Shown here one piece after another: positions 8,378 through 17,652 of a stretch of DNA of 64,000 nucleotides (its first letter is position 1; each line of letters starts with the position of its first letter). This stretch comes from Gammaproteobacteria bacterium (ex Lamellibrachia satsuma) (GTDB lineage Bacteria > Pseudomonadota > Gammaproteobacteria > Chromatiales > Chromatiaceae). The position numbers were made by a program, and so were the translations under genes. The notes under the pieces are model-generated. The model was not told the DNA's origin. It ran no database searches and saw nothing but the letters and a program-made list of their open reading frames with translations. Location: assembly GCA_019623805.1 (NCBI GenBank), contig CP053680.1, positions 2,954,001-3,018,000 of the forward strand, given 5' to 3'.

Positions 8378-10522
8378 TTATGCGTCCCCCATGGGGATTC
8401 TCCTGGGTATGAGAATCTGGAATGTTGTACCTTTTTCAAGGCTTGAGGTGCAACTGATGGAGCCCGATAGCTCGTTAATAAGGTTTTTCACGATGGTGAG
8501 ACCAAGGCCTGCGTTACCGGCTCCTTTGGTGCTCTTTACCGGGGAAAAAATATTCTCCATGATCTCGTCGGGAATGCCGGGTCCGTTATCAATGACCTCG
8601 ATCCCAACGTAGTGTTTACCATTCATGTTGATTTTGTCTTTGGTGATTAAAGTAATCTTTCCCCCATCACTCATCGCTTCAACCGAATTTTTTATCAAGT
8701 TGGTAAGTATCTGTTTAAGGGTATTGCGACTGCCGGCAACCGGAGGCAGAGAGGTTTCGAGGTCAAGCTGGGCACTGATGTCATGGGTTACGAAAAGTGA
8801 GGTGTGAAAAATCTTTTCGACATCGAGAATCAGACTGTTTAGGTCAACGAATCCTTGCTCAATTCCGCTATCGGAAGGCATGTCGCGCAGGCGCAGGATG
8901 ATTTTTCCTACACGTTCGATCTCATCCTTGATTATACGAAGTTCCTCGTGGGCAGCATGATCCTCTCCCAATTTTGTGCCAAGAATATGCAGGTAGTTGT
9001 TAATGATGCCGAGAGGGTTGTTGGCTTCGTGAATGATTTTTCTTGCGTGTAGCTGGAATTCTGATCGTGCTTCTTCAATCCGCTCCTCTTCGGAACGGAT
9101 GATGGTAATTTGCTGCTGTATGGATTTTGCTGCCCCATCGGCAAAGGTTGAGACCAGCATTAGGTTGGACTCGATTCTGTTCCAGTCCACCTGTTCAATG
9201 CCAGCGACCAAAACGCCGACGGTACGCCCTTCAGTTATCAATGGAATCGAAAGTAACCCGTTATTTTTCATAAGGGTCAGGATCTGGCGATCCACAATGG
9301 AAATGGATCTGTTTTCACCGTTTTCAAGCCAATGCCTCGGCTCGCCCTGCAAAAGAGAGTCAGCAATCATGCTTCTGTCTGCTTCCAGAGAAATTGAGAT
9401 GTCAGCGAAAGGTCCGGACTCGGTCTCTTCTGAGGGGGTATATGCGAGTTGATTCAGCTCCTGATCGTAGAGAAAAACCCTGATTGGAGTCAAGTCGAAA
9501 AGGATACGGGCATTTTGGACAATAGAGGCGAGTGTCTCATTTAATGGAACCTGTGGTCCGGTTCGATGTGAGGCCATGCCGACGATGGCCGCTGTTTTTA
9601 TACGCTCTTTTAACTGCTCTTTCAGTTGCTTGCGTGCGGGAGTCGTGTCTATCCCCCTATTACCAGTCTTTGCTGATTTTGTTAGTGAGATTCCAAGGCT
9701 GTTGGCAATGTTGTTGACCTGCTCATCAACGCTGTTCAACATCTCTTCGAGCAGTGGCTGGGTCAATCCAAACAGCTCATCTGCCTGTTTGAAAACGGTG
9801 TTGTCCGGAGTGCCGTTGAGGCTGCTTAGCTGACTTGCAAGGTTGATGATTTTTACCAGGGGTGTGCTGTCTTGAATCAGCACAGCAGGCTCGTACTGGT
9901 AGTGCACGGCATCGGCCATGAAAGAGTGCAGGTGCCAGCTGTCGATCAGGTAGGCCCCCACCTCGCTGTGGGTGAAGCCCAGTTTTTCATTCTCAAGTTT
10001 TTCCAGTTCCTGCCCGGAAAAGGATTCCACGGAAATATCTGAGTATTCAGCGGGGAAGTTTCGTAGCAGGACCAATTGTCCTACACGATGTAACAGCCCG
10101 GCAATGTAGGCTTCATCGGGTGATTGGTAGGTGGTTAAGCGTGCAATTGCGCGTGCTGTATGGGCGCATGTCAGGGAGTGCAGCCAGAGTTCATCCATAT
10201 ATTGGCTGACAGAGTCGTCGACTTGGGAGAACAAGTCTTGCACCGCACTTGTCATGGCGATGGTTTTGACGGTATTTAAGCCCAGCACAACCAATAATCG
10301 TCCAAGGCTGGCTTCGGATCCCCACTGTCTATAAATCGGGGAGTTTGCAGCCGCGAGTACCTTGGATGAGAGGGCGGCGTCCTGGCGGATGATATTTTCC
10401 AGGTCGCTGAAACAGACGTCGGCATGATTGCAGATGTCTATTAATTGAAGAAGTACGTGAGGAACGGATGGAAGCCTGCTTGCATCCAATTCCAACATCA
10501 CACTAATAACTGATTTTTCCAT
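8378..10522 (-). CDS. HDOD - GAF - histidine kinase fusion
   Basis: 714 residues. The N-terminal about 280 residues are an HDOD domain (PSVPHVLLQLIDICN; IAGLLHRVGQLVLL, where the HD pair of true phosphohydrolases reads HR). A GAF-like region lies at about 320-480, followed by a HisKA-type segment with the likely phospho-His in HEANNPLGIINNYL and an HATPase with DNGPGIPDEIM and GLGLTIVKNLI. HDOD domains usually act as regulators of signalling rather than as enzymes. There is no membrane segment. The ATG at 10522 is chosen over a TTG two codons upstream; neither has a good ribosome site. It forms a two-gene unit with the GGDEF-EAL response regulator. Confidence 0.85.
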   Translation of the reverse strand: MEKSVISVMLELDASRLPSVPHVLLQLIDICNHADVCFSDLENIIRQDAALSSKVLAAANSPIYRQWGSEASLGRLLVVLGLNTVKTIAMTSAVQDLFSQVDDSVSQYMDELWLHSLTCAHTARAIARLTTYQSPDEAYIAGLLHRVGQLVLLRNFPAEYSDISVESFSGQELEKLENEKLGFTHSEVGAYLIDSWHLHSFMADAVHYQYEPAVLIQDSTPLVKIINLASQLSSLNGTPDNTVFKQADELFGLTQPLLEEMLNSVDEQVNNIANSLGISLTKSAKTGNRGIDTTPARKQLKEQLKERIKTAAIVGMASHRTGPQVPLNETLASIVQNARILFDLTPIRVFLYDQELNQLAYTPSEETESGPFADISISLEADRSMIADSLLQGEPRHWLENGENRSISIVDRQILTLMKNNGLLSIPLITEGRTVGVLVAGIEQVDWNRIESNLMLVSTFADGAAKSIQQQITIIRSEEERIEEARSEFQLHARKIIHEANNPLGIINNYLHILGTKLGEDHAAHEELRIIKDEIERVGKIILRLRDMPSDSGIEQGFVDLNSLILDVEKIFHTSLFVTHDISAQLDLETSLPPVAGSRNTLKQILTNLIKNSVEAMSDGGKITLITKDKINMNGKHYVGIEVIDNGPGIPDEIMENIFSPVKSTKGAGNAGLGLTIVKNLINELSGSISCTSSLEKGTTFQILIPRRIPMGDA

Positions 10523-10769
10523 TGCCAATTTATAATATTTTTAATTGGAGGCAACACATAGCGGGTTTGCAGCGGGCGCAGCTGCATGATTTGAAAGCGA
10601 TGTGAATCCAAGCCATTGTTTTTGTATTGCTGAACGACATCAATTTTGCCAGATCAGCGTTCCTGCAATCTCACTCCCCAACAATAAACTTATAGCATTA
10701 AAACCGCAAGAATATTAGGGACTTGAAATCCTATTTAAATATTGTTGAATAGGCTTGGAGGGAGATAAG

Positions 10770-11639
10770 TCAGAAAACCTTGCTGGCCTCAAACACAGGC
10801 CCATCCACACAGACACGTTTCATAACCGGACCTTCTGCTGTTTGCACCTCAACCACGCAGCCGGCGCAGCCACCGACGCCACAGGCCATGAATTCTTCCA
10901 GTGAGACCTGACAGGGTAGATCGAACTCCGCTGCCAGTTCGGCCACTGCCTCCAGCATGGGATGTGGACCGCAGGAGAAGATCTCCACTTCGCCCCTGGT
11001 CTGCTCATTCAGAGATGTCAGCCAGTGTCTGGCAAGCTCGGTAACATAACCCTGGAAGCAGCCGGCGAAATCCTGCTGGCTGGCCAGACGGCAAGGGATT
11101 CCCCAGTCGTCCATCAGGGGCATTGTTGCAATCACGTCGGTAGGCAGTTCCGGTAAAAGCAGCTGTGAGGGTTTGGGGTCGAAAGGGAACGGGACTTCAG
11201 AACCGAGTATCACAAAGGGCCGCTTCTTTCGTTCCTGGTAGAGAGACTCCGCCAGAAAGACCATTGGCGGCATGCCGACACCGCCACCGATCAACAGCGG
11301 TTTTGTGCGGGAGGGGTCGGGGCGAAAAGGTTGGCCGATGGGTCCGAGCAGGCTGATGCTCTCGCCGGGCTGACGCCTGGAAAGCAGTGTGGTGCCGGTT
11401 CCCACCCGTTTATAGAGAAGGTCGACCCAACCATCTTCCGGCGAGACCCGCATGATGGAGATGGGACGGCGCATCGGCTCTAAAGGATCGCACTGCAGGT
11501 GTACGAAGCTGCCGGGCTGTGCTTTTGTGGCGCACTCAGGTGCCACTATCCGCAGGATGAACTGCTCGCCCGCGAAGGCCTCGTGAGAGAGGATTTCAGC
11601 ATTTTCCAGATAGAGGGTATCGCGGTGGGGTTTGTTCAT
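10770..11639 (-). CDS. pyrK: Dihydroorotate dehydrogenase electron-transfer subunit-like protein (PyrK family)
   Basis: 289 residues with a ferredoxin-reductase layout: an FAD-binding barrel with MRRPISIM, an NAD(P)-binding segment LLIGGGVGMPPMVFLAESL, and near the end cysteines spaced C-x4-C-x2-C (CGVGGCAGC) plus a later Cys, the PyrK [2Fe-2S] pattern. In Gram-positive bacteria PyrK passes electrons from class 1B PyrD to NAD. No pyrD lies next to it here. The start at 11639, 4 bp after the pyrX stop, is better than the longer frame running into pyrX. It is the last gene of the pyr block. The partner enzyme is unknown from this window. Confidence 0.82.
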   Translation of the reverse strand: MNKPHRDTLYLENAEILSHEAFAGEQFILRIVAPECATKAQPGSFVHLQCDPLEPMRRPISIMRVSPEDGWVDLLYKRVGTGTTLLSRRQPGESISLLGPIGQPFRPDPSRTKPLLIGGGVGMPPMVFLAESLYQERKKRPFVILGSEVPFPFDPKPSQLLLPELPTDVIATMPLMDDWGIPCRLASQQDFAGCFQGYVTELARHWLTSLNEQTRGEVEIFSCGPHPMLEAVAELAAEFDLPCQVSLEEFMACGVGGCAGCVVEVQTAEGPVMKRVCVDGPVFEASKVF

Positions 11640-11643
11640 AAGT

Positions 11644-12933
11644 CTAGTCTCGTTGATAGACAATGCGGCCTTCCAACAGTGTATGGGTGACGATGCCGGG
11701 CAGCTCCCATCCACCAAAGGGGGTGTTTTTCCCCTGGCTCGTCAGTTGATCCGGTACGACCGTCCAATAGGTATCCGGATCGAAGATACAGATATCCGCT
11801 GTCGCCCCCACCTGCAGCCTGCCCAACGGCAGTCCGAGTATCTCTGCGGGCCCAATGGTAAGACGGGCAATCGCGGAATTGAGATCCATAACGCCTTCGT
11901 GAACCAGCTTTATGGTTAGGGGCAGCAGGGTGTCCAGCCCGGAGATACCTGGTTCGGTTGCCGGAAAGGGTGCCGCCTTGGCGTCGGCCTCATGAGGCTG
12001 GTGGTCGGAACAGATGGCAGAGATGATGTTCTCAGCCACCGCCTGGCGCAGGCCGTCCCGGTCTCCAGTTGAGCGCAGTGGCGGCAGTACGTGGGTATTG
12101 CTGTCGAATCCCTCAATATCCATCTCAGTCAGATGGAGTTGGTGGATGGCGACATCGGCGGTGACCCGGCGTTTTTCCCGCCGCGCCCAGGCCAGGGTGT
12201 GGGCGGCGCTGGCGCTGGAGAGGGTGTGGAAATGGATCGCCGCGCCGGTGGTTTGCCCCAGTGCCAGATCGCGGGCAACAGCTACAGTCTCAGCGGCTTC
12301 AGGGATTACCGGCAGTCCGAGCCGGTCGGCGACTTTTCCCTCGTGGGCACAGCCTTGATCGCTCAGGTGCCTGTCATTGGAACGGATAATGGTGAGTAGG
12401 TTGAAGGTGGCGGCATACTCCAGGGTGCGGCGTTGTACCAGGGTATTCGCCAGTGGGGCGTAATTGTTGCTGATGGCAATGCACCCTGCCCCTTTCAGGG
12501 CAGCCATTTCGCTCAGTTTTTCCCCTTTTAGTCCCTGAGTCTGGGCACCCAGGGGAAGCACCCGGCAGTAGCCTGCCTTACGGGCCTTGTGTTTGATCTG
12601 GCCCGCTATCGCCGGGGTATCTATCACCGGCAGGGTATCCGGTGGGCAGCAGAGGGTGGTGATGCCGGAATGGGCGGCGGCAGCCGTCTCGCTGGCGATA
12701 GTCGCCTTGTATTCCGCCCCAGGCTCCCGCAGATTGGCACAGAGGTCGATGATGCCGGGGCAGACTACCTTATCGTTTCCATCGATGATGGTGGCTGCCT
12801 GAAAATCCGCTGGTGCTTCTCCGATCGCCGCGACTTTGCCGTTCTCGATATGGATATCGGTCACCGTGTCGACACCGTTGGCGGGGTCGATCAGGCGTCC
12901 CTGGAGGATGGATATCTTATTGGTGTTGTTCAT
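11644..12933 (-). CDS. pyrX: Non-catalytic dihydroorotase homologue (PyrX / PyrC')
   Basis: 429 residues with the class I dihydroorotase fold (REPG, an SDHQPH motif, [18 protein letters not shown]). The zinc-binding HxH of active enzymes is gone: the motif D-x-H-x-H-L-R reads D63-L-C65-A-N67-L-R69, and a later metal histidine position reads IRSNDRHL. It is therefore unlikely to be an active dihydroorotase. In Pseudomonas the equivalent PyrC' is an inactive partner needed to assemble aspartate transcarbamoylase, and the gene order pyrR-pyrB-pyrX is the same here. The start overlaps the pyrB stop by 4 bp. A separate catalytic pyrC is expected elsewhere in the genome. Confidence 0.9.
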   Translation of the reverse strand: MNNTNKISILQGRLIDPANGVDTVTDIHIENGKVAAIGEAPADFQAATIIDGNDKVVCPGIIDLCANLREPGAEYKATIASETAAAAHSGITTLCCPPDTLPVIDTPAIAGQIKHKARKAGYCRVLPLGAQTQGLKGEKLSEMAALKGAGCIAISNNYAPLANTLVQRRTLEYAATFNLLTIIRSNDRHLSDQGCAHEGKVADRLGLPVIPEAAETVAVARDLALGQTTGAAIHFHTLSSASAAHTLAWARREKRRVTADVAIHQLHLTEMDIEGFDSNTHVLPPLRSTGDRDGLRQAVAENIISAICSDHQPHEADAKAAPFPATEPGISGLDTLLPLTIKLVHEGVMDLNSAIARLTIGPAEILGLPLGRLQVGATADICIFDPDTYWTVVPDQLTSQGKNTPFGGWELPGIVTHTLLEGRIVYQRD

Positions 12934-13916
12934 CCCTTGTTATCCTGGCCCTGTTGGTTTTGCGTGCCGATGATGATCGATATCACCGCCATGCGTACTG
13001 CTATGCCGTAACTGACCTGTTGCAGGATCACCGAGCGGGAACCATCAGCCACTTCCGAAGCCATCTCCACGCCCCGGTTGATGGGGCCGGGGTGCATTAC
13101 GATGGCCTCTGAATCCGCTGCAGCCAGGCGTGCTTCAGTCAGACCGAAGAGGCGGTAATATTCGTGTTCGCTGGGCAGCATCGCCCCCTGCATGCGCTCT
13201 TTCTGCAGTCGCAGCATGATCACCACGTCCACATCGCGGATGCCTTCGTCCATGTCGTGATAGATGTGGACGCCGAGGCTGCGGGCCTCTACGGGCAGAA
13301 GGGTGCGCGGGGCGATGACCCTGACTTCGGAGACGCCCAGGGTGTTGAGGGCGAGAATCTGGGAGCGGGCGACCCGGGAGTGGAGTATGTCGCCGACAAT
13401 GGCGACCCGCAAACCGGTGAACTCTCCCTTGTGGCGGCGGATGGTGAACATATCCAACATCGCCTGGGTTGGATGGGCATGGCGTCCGTCACCGGCATTG
13501 ATCACGCCGACGCCGGGAGCTGCGTGCCTGGCGATGAAATGGGCTGCGCCACTGACTGCATGACGCACTACGAACATGTCGACATGCATTGCTTCCAGGT
13601 TGCGCAGGGTATCAAGCAGGGTCTCCCCCTTGGAAGTGGAGGAGGCGGTGATGTTCAGATTCAGCACGTCGGCGGAGAGACGTTTACCCGCGAGCTCAAA
13701 GGTGGTTCGGGTGCGGGTGCTGTTCTCAAAAAAAAGGTTGGCGACGATCTTTCCGCGGCAGAGCGGGACCTTCTTCACAGTGCGTTCAGAGACGCCCGCA
13801 AAACCCTCTGCGGTATCCAGAATCTCGGTCAACAGCTCCCGGTTCAGCCCATCGATGGTGAGAAAGTGTCGCAGCCTACCTGTGTCGTCCAGCTGCAGAC
13901 TGGGTCCCCTGCTCAT
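12930..13916 (-). CDS. pyrB: Aspartate carbamoyltransferase catalytic chain
   Basis: 328 residues. It catalyses carbamoyl phosphate + aspartate to carbamoyl aspartate, the committed step of pyrimidine synthesis. The carbamoyl-phosphate loop [13 protein letters not shown], the segment [12 protein letters not shown] and the aspartate-site region [11 protein letters not shown] are all intact. There is no pyrI regulatory gene. Instead pyrB overlaps pyrX by 4 bp, as expected for the Pseudomonas-type dodecameric enzyme built of PyrB and inactive PyrX. It also overlaps pyrR by 4 bp upstream, so the three genes are translationally coupled. Confidence 0.96.
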   Translation of the reverse strand: MSRGPSLQLDDTGRLRHFLTIDGLNRELLTEILDTAEGFAGVSERTVKKVPLCRGKIVANLFFENSTRTRTTFELAGKRLSADVLNLNITASSTSKGETLLDTLRNLEAMHVDMFVVRHAVSGAAHFIARHAAPGVGVINAGDGRHAHPTQAMLDMFTIRRHKGEFTGLRVAIVGDILHSRVARSQILALNTLGVSEVRVIAPRTLLPVEARSLGVHIYHDMDEGIRDVDVVIMLRLQKERMQGAMLPSEHEYYRLFGLTEARLAAADSEAIVMHPGPINRGVEMASEVADGSRSVILQQVSYGIAVRMAVISIIIGTQNQQGQDNKG

Positions 13917-14473
13917 GTCTCGGCTCCACTCTCTCCATTGCGTGATTCCCGGTTGGACTCGGTGCCGATTACCAGGCCGAGTGGTTCCGGGCCGGTGAGG
14001 GTGATGTGTTCTCCCGGCTTCATCTCCTTGTGCAAGGCAACGACATCGGGTTGAATTGGCAGTTCCCGGCCCTTGCGTTCCACCAGGCAGGCAAGGATCA
14101 CGGAGGCGGGCCGGCCGTAGTCGAAGATTTCGTTGAGGGCCGCACGCATGGTGCGGCCGGTATGCAGTACATCGTCGATGAGGATGATATGGCGGTCATC
14201 CACTGGTACCGGCAGGTCGGAGGGGTGGACTTCCGGGTTCATGCCGATGCGGGTGAAGTCGTCGCGGTAGAATGAAATATCCAGGGTGCCGAGGGGCTCT
14301 TCCAGACCCAGTTCCTGATGCAACATCTCGGCCAGCCAGACGCCACCAGTGCGAATTCCCACCAGGAGAGGCGTCTGGATTCCCCGTTCATTCATCAGGG
14401 ACCAGAGTTTTCCCGCCATTTCATCTACCAGCGATTCGACCGCATCAGCGTTCATAAAGCTATTTGACAGCAT
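13913..14473 (-). CDS. pyrR: PyrR, pyrimidine regulator / uracil phosphoribosyltransferase
   Basis: 186 residues with the PRPP-binding motif [18 protein letters not shown] and the N-terminal segment [16 protein letters not shown] typical of PyrR. In Gram-positive bacteria it binds pyr leader RNA; in pseudomonads it is a regulator whose mode of action is less clear. The start at 14473 has AAGG six bases upstream (14480-14483). It is the first gene of pyrR-pyrB-pyrX-pyrK, with a 167-bp leader behind ruvX that contains a possible pseudoknot. The C-terminus ([15 protein letters not shown]) extends beyond most homologues, probably because of the overlap with pyrB. Confidence 0.92.
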   Translation of the reverse strand: MLSNSFMNADAVESLVDEMAGKLWSLMNERGIQTPLLVGIRTGGVWLAEMLHQELGLEEPLGTLDISFYRDDFTRIGMNPEVHPSDLPVPVDDRHIILIDDVLHTGRTMRAALNEIFDYGRPASVILACLVERKGRELPIQPDVVALHKEMKPGEHITLTGPEPLGLVIGTESNRESRNGESGAET

Positions 14474-14507
14474 TTTTTACCTTAACTTCTGAGTTTGCAG
14501 GGAATTC

Positions 14508-14568
14508 GTTATCTCGACAGTTTACCACCTGATGGGCAATAGGAAGAATGTTAGATAACCGAACTGTC
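14508..14568 (-). promoter_or_regulatory. Pseudoknot-like element in the pyrR leader
   Basis: Four 7-base segments alternate along this stretch. GTTATCT (14508-14514) is complementary to AGATAAC (14553-14559), and GACAGTT (14516-14522) is complementary to AACTGTC (14562-14568). The two pairings interleave, which is the topology of an H-type pseudoknot with connectors of 1, 30 and 2 bases. It lies 35 bases before the pyrR start codon, between ruvX and pyrR. The complementarity is seen directly; a role in attenuation or translational control is inference. Confidence 0.4.
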
Positions 14569-14640
14569 CAAATGAGGAACACCATCATCTGGGCGTATTG
14601 ACTATCCAATGATCTCATTCGCAGCTTGGCGGCAGACCAT

Positions 14641-15045
14641 CTACGAATTTTCACTCAACCATGTCTCAATGATCAGTTTTGCCGCCACGGCATCATACTC
14701 CTCGATACGTTTTGCCTTGTGGCCGAGCCGGTCTCTGGCTTCGAAGGAGGTGAAGCGTTCATCCGTCATCAGTACCGGCAATCGGTAACGTCCCTCCAAC
14801 TGCCGTGAGAAGCGTTTGGCCGGGGCGGTGGCATCGGTCTCGGTGTCGTCCACATCCAGCGGAAGGCCTACGATCAGGGCGTCCGGCTTCCACTCGTCGA
14901 TCAACTGGGAGATGCGCTGCCAGTCGGGCTTGTTCTTTACCGGCAGGAGGGTCTCCAGCGCGGTGGCGGTGGCGGTGATGGTCTGCCCTACAGCGACACC
15001 GATTTTACGCGTGCCATAGTCAAAGCCAAGTACCCGGTTGATCAT
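14641..15045 (-). CDS. ruvX: Putative pre-16S rRNA nuclease / Holliday junction resolvase-like RuvX
   Basis: 134 residues, normal for YqgF/RuvX. The RNase H-like motif GFDYGTRKIGVAVG with the first catalytic Asp, the strand DALIVGLPLDVD, the DERFTSFEA motif and the final YDAVAAKLIIETWL are all present. The family takes part in 16S rRNA 5'-end maturation and was first described as a resolvase. It follows yqgE closely on the same strand, as in most gammaproteobacteria, and precedes pyrR. Confidence 0.94.
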   Translation of the reverse strand: MINRVLGFDYGTRKIGVAVGQTITATATALETLLPVKNKPDWQRISQLIDEWKPDALIVGLPLDVDDTETDATAPAKRFSRQLEGRYRLPVLMTDERFTSFEARDRLGHKAKRIEEYDAVAAKLIIETWLSENS

Positions 15046-15048
15046 TAT

Positions 15049-15618
15049 TCAGGCATGGCCGGCATCACCGCTCATCAGATTGATGTCCACACCGAGTAGA
15101 TCCGCTGCAGCCTGCCAGCGAGCAGCGTTCTCCAGTTGGAAAATGATATTGTTGTCTGCCGGGCCGCTCAACCAGGCGTTTTCGGCAATTTCGCCTTCAA
15201 GTTGCCCCGGTCCCCAGCCGGCATATCCCAGTGCGACCAACGCTTGATCGGGGCCTTTGCCGGTAGCGATGGCCTCCAGAATATCCCGCGATGTCGTCAC
15301 GCTGATCTCCGGTGCCACCTTGAGGGTGGAGTCCCAGGTTGTGGCGGCAGTGTGCAGGACGAAGCCACGGTCGGTCTGAACCGGGCCGCCGATATAGACG
15401 TGCTGCTCGGAGATGTTTTCGTCGGTGATCCTGATATCCAACTGCTCAAAGACGTCGGTGAGTTGCAGTTCGATGGGGCGATTGACCATGATACCCATCG
15501 CCCCTTCCTCATTATGCTCGCAGATATAGGTGACAGCATGAAAGAAATTGGGATCGGTCAGCGCCGGCATCGCAATGAGGAAGTGATTTGTCAGACTGGT
15601 TTTAGAATCCATCCCCAT
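15049..15618 (-). CDS. yqgE: YqgE/AlgH family protein
   Basis: 189 residues, full length for UPF0301. Recognisable parts are NHFLIAMPALTDPNFFHAVTYICEHNEEGAMGIMVNRP (family signature, about residues 11-48), the YIGGPVQTDRGFVLH segment and the ALGYAGWGPGQLEGEI motif. Biochemical function is unknown. In Pseudomonas the homologue AlgH has been linked to alginate regulation. It precedes ruvX by 3 bp, the almost universal arrangement in gammaproteobacteria. Two in-frame ATGs lie two codons apart; the first is used. Confidence 0.93.
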   Translation of the reverse strand: MGMDSKTSLTNHFLIAMPALTDPNFFHAVTYICEHNEEGAMGIMVNRPIELQLTDVFEQLDIRITDENISEQHVYIGGPVQTDRGFVLHTAATTWDSTLKVAPEISVTTSRDILEAIATGKGPDQALVALGYAGWGPGQLEGEIAENAWLSGPADNNIIFQLENAARWQAAADLLGVDINLMSGDAGHA

Positions 15619-15677
15619 AGTATCTGATCGTGGCGTCTTGTCTGCAACAAAATAGAAGAGGTTTTTTTCGCTAGGGA

Positions 15678-16559
15678 CTATTCCGAACCTAATCTGTTGC
15701 TGCGCAGGAATTGCCAGGTGCGGGTGATGTCGAGCACATCAGTCTCTTTTCTGATGTTGTTGGGAAAAGGTGAGTAGGGTGCCGCCAGCCTGACGATGCG
15801 GATTGCTGCGTCATCAAGCAGTTTGTGTCCGGATGAGTGCAGTATGCGGACCCGCTCTATGGTGCCGTCTGCCTTGACTGCAACATGCAGCACCAGATTG
15901 CCGTAGAGTCGCTGGCGTTTGGCCTCATCCGGATAATTCAGATTGCCGATGCGCTCCACCTTGCGCCGCCAGGATTCCAGGTAGGCTGAATATTTATATT
16001 CCTTTGTGCTGGCGCTGACAGCCTTGCGCCGGGTCCGTTTGGCGTAAGCCTGGGATTTCTCCTCCAGGTCAGCGGTGAGGCGGGCTATCTCAAGGTTTTT
16101 ACTGGTCAGTAATTGTGCCGCGGTCAGACGTTTTTTGGGTTCAGGCTGAGCCTGCTCGGCTTTGAGTTTGATTTTTGATTTCGCCTGGGTGATGAGTTTT
16201 TTTTCCTGTTTTGGGGAGGGTTGGGGCAGACTCGTCATTGGTGCGGATCGGGTCTGTTTAGGTGCAGGTTCCGGCGTCGGCTGCACTAGTGCCTCGGTAG
16301 CTGGCTTTTTGGGCGTTTTTTCGCTGCCGCCGCCTGATTGCGTTACTTGAGCGAGAAAGTCGGCCTTTTCCTCTTTCTCGGGTGGCGCCTTCGGTTGTCT
16401 GACCACCATAATTTCAAGGCTCTGCTGGCGGTGATCCGGTGGTTTTCTATCTTCGAATTTGAAGGTGACGCCAAGGATGAGCAGGGCATGCAGACAGGCC
16501 GCTAAAAACAGGGTGATCCCCAGGCGGTCAGTCTGTGGGAGTGATGCGGTCATACCCAT
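15678..16559 (-). CDS. TonB-family energy transducer (TonB3-like)
   Basis: 293 residues. One N-terminal membrane anchor (about 14-33) is followed by a long periplasmic stretch rich in Pro, Lys and Glu, a helical region (about 155-185), and a C-terminal TonB domain with YPDEAKRQRLYGNLVLHVAV and TIERVRILHSSGHKLLDDAA. TonB proteins transmit inner-membrane energy to outer-membrane partners. No exbB or exbD is nearby. Its position between gshB and yqgE, next to the pil-chp genes, matches tonB3 of P. aeruginosa, which is needed for twitching motility; by position the same role is inferred here. Confidence 0.85.
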   Translation of the reverse strand: MGMTASLPQTDRLGITLFLAACLHALLILGVTFKFEDRKPPDHRQQSLEIMVVRQPKAPPEKEEKADFLAQVTQSGGGSEKTPKKPATEALVQPTPEPAPKQTRSAPMTSLPQPSPKQEKKLITQAKSKIKLKAEQAQPEPKKRLTAAQLLTSKNLEIARLTADLEEKSQAYAKRTRRKAVSASTKEYKYSAYLESWRRKVERIGNLNYPDEAKRQRLYGNLVLHVAVKADGTIERVRILHSSGHKLLDDAAIRIVRLAAPYSPFPNNIRKETDVLDITRTWQFLRSNRLGSE

Positions 16560-16587
16560 AGGTTATTTGATTTCCGGGCTCCCTCGT

Positions 16588-17652
16588 TCAGAGCGGCTTG
16601 CTCACGACGATTTCCTGATGATTTTCATCCACCAGTATGACCCGTTTCTGCATTGCCGGGTTCATATGAATACGATCGTCGCTACCGACTAGAAGGACAA
16701 ACTTTATCCCCATAGCCTGCGCGATCTCATGCCACTCATCCGGTCCGGCGATAAAGAGTGCGGTGGCGGCAGCGTCGGCAGTGGCGGCATTTTGGTGGAT
16801 GACGGTTACAGAATGGGATTTTGTGGCAGGGTAACCGGTGCGGGGATCGACGATGTGGTGATACAGACGGCCCTCATACGTGAAGTTTCGCTCGTAATCG
16901 CCGGAGGTGAAAACGCTTTCGTCCCCATCCACCTCAACCATGGCAAAGACACCGTGGCCGCTGGACCGGCGAATGGCGATGCGCCAGGGGCGTCCGTCAC
17001 GGTTGCCGATAGCCCGCAGATCCCCCCCTGAGTTGAGGATGGCGCTCTGGATGCCCAATTCGCGCAGATGTTCGATGGCCAGGTCGATGCCATACCCCTT
17101 GCCGAAGGCGCCGAAATCGAGTTTGACTGACGGATTTGATGATTGCAGCAGAATGTCGTCCAGTTGCAGATCCGACATGCGCGGATTGGTCGTGAGCAGT
17201 TTGTCGATTGCCGCCTGCTGTGGTGGTTTCCACTGCTCGGGACTCTTCTGAAACCCCCAAAGATCGATCAGATGACCAATGGCGGGATTGAAAAGGTGGT
17301 TACTTTGGGCGGAGAGCAGGCTGGACTGTTCGATCAGGGGCTGCACTGACGGCGGGACGGAAAACTGTTCCCCCTTCTGGATCAAAAGGTTAACTCGTTT
17401 CAGTGGGCCGGGGTCCCAGGCATGCCAAGCTTGATGCATCGCGTTGAAATCGGCCTGGATGGCTGCGCTGGCCTGTTCTGCTGTTTTTCGATCTGCGCCG
17501 ACGATGTCGAGGTCGACCAGGGTGCCAAAGGCGAGGAAGCGGCTGTGGTGGATGGGTTGGTGCTCGTCGTGACAGCCCGTAGCCACGAGTATGGACAGGA
17601 TGATAAGCACAGGCGGAATCTGTCGGGACAGCCTGTTCCAGATGCGACTCAT
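16588..17652 (-). CDS. apbE: FAD:protein FMN transferase, lipoprotein
   Basis: 354 residues. A lipobox (LSILVATGC) marks export and lipid anchoring. The ApbE fold shows DFGAFGKGYGIDLAIEHL, the GG motif LNSGGDLRAIG and the Mg-site segment ATADAAATALFIAG. ApbE attaches FMN covalently to a Thr in the (S/T)GATxT motifs of RnfG, RnfD and NqrB/C. RnfG and RnfD encoded about 20 kb away carry such motifs and are natural substrates. Its start overlaps the gshB stop by one base. The insertion of apbE between gshB and tonB is not part of the Pseudomonas order. Confidence 0.93.
   Translation of the reverse strand: MSRIWNRLSRQIPPVLIILSILVATGCHDEHQPIHHSRFLAFGTLVDLDIVGADRKTAEQASAAIQADFNAMHQAWHAWDPGPLKRVNLLIQKGEQFSVPPSVQPLIEQSSLLSAQSNHLFNPAIGHLIDLWGFQKSPEQWKPPQQAAIDKLLTTNPRMSDLQLDDILLQSSNPSVKLDFGAFGKGYGIDLAIEHLRELGIQSAILNSGGDLRAIGNRDGRPWRIAIRRSSGHGVFAMVEVDGDESVFTSGDYERNFTYEGRLYHHIVDPRTGYPATKSHSVTVIHQNAATADAAATALFIAGPDEWHEIAQAMGIKFVLLVGSDDRIHMNPAMQKRVILVDENHQEIVVSKPL

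Noticed and set aside
10730..10753. Hairpin CCTATT/AATAGG after pyrK as a terminator.
   Set aside because: Only six AT-rich base pairs and no T-tract on the minus strand.
11640..11717. N-terminal extension of PyrK.
   Set aside because: It lies inside pyrX and adds residues without family similarity; the ATG at 11639 is the natural start.
13164..14054. Open frame of 296 codons on the plus strand.
   Set aside because: It is antisense to pyrB and pyrR, which are certain genes, and has no recognisable domain.
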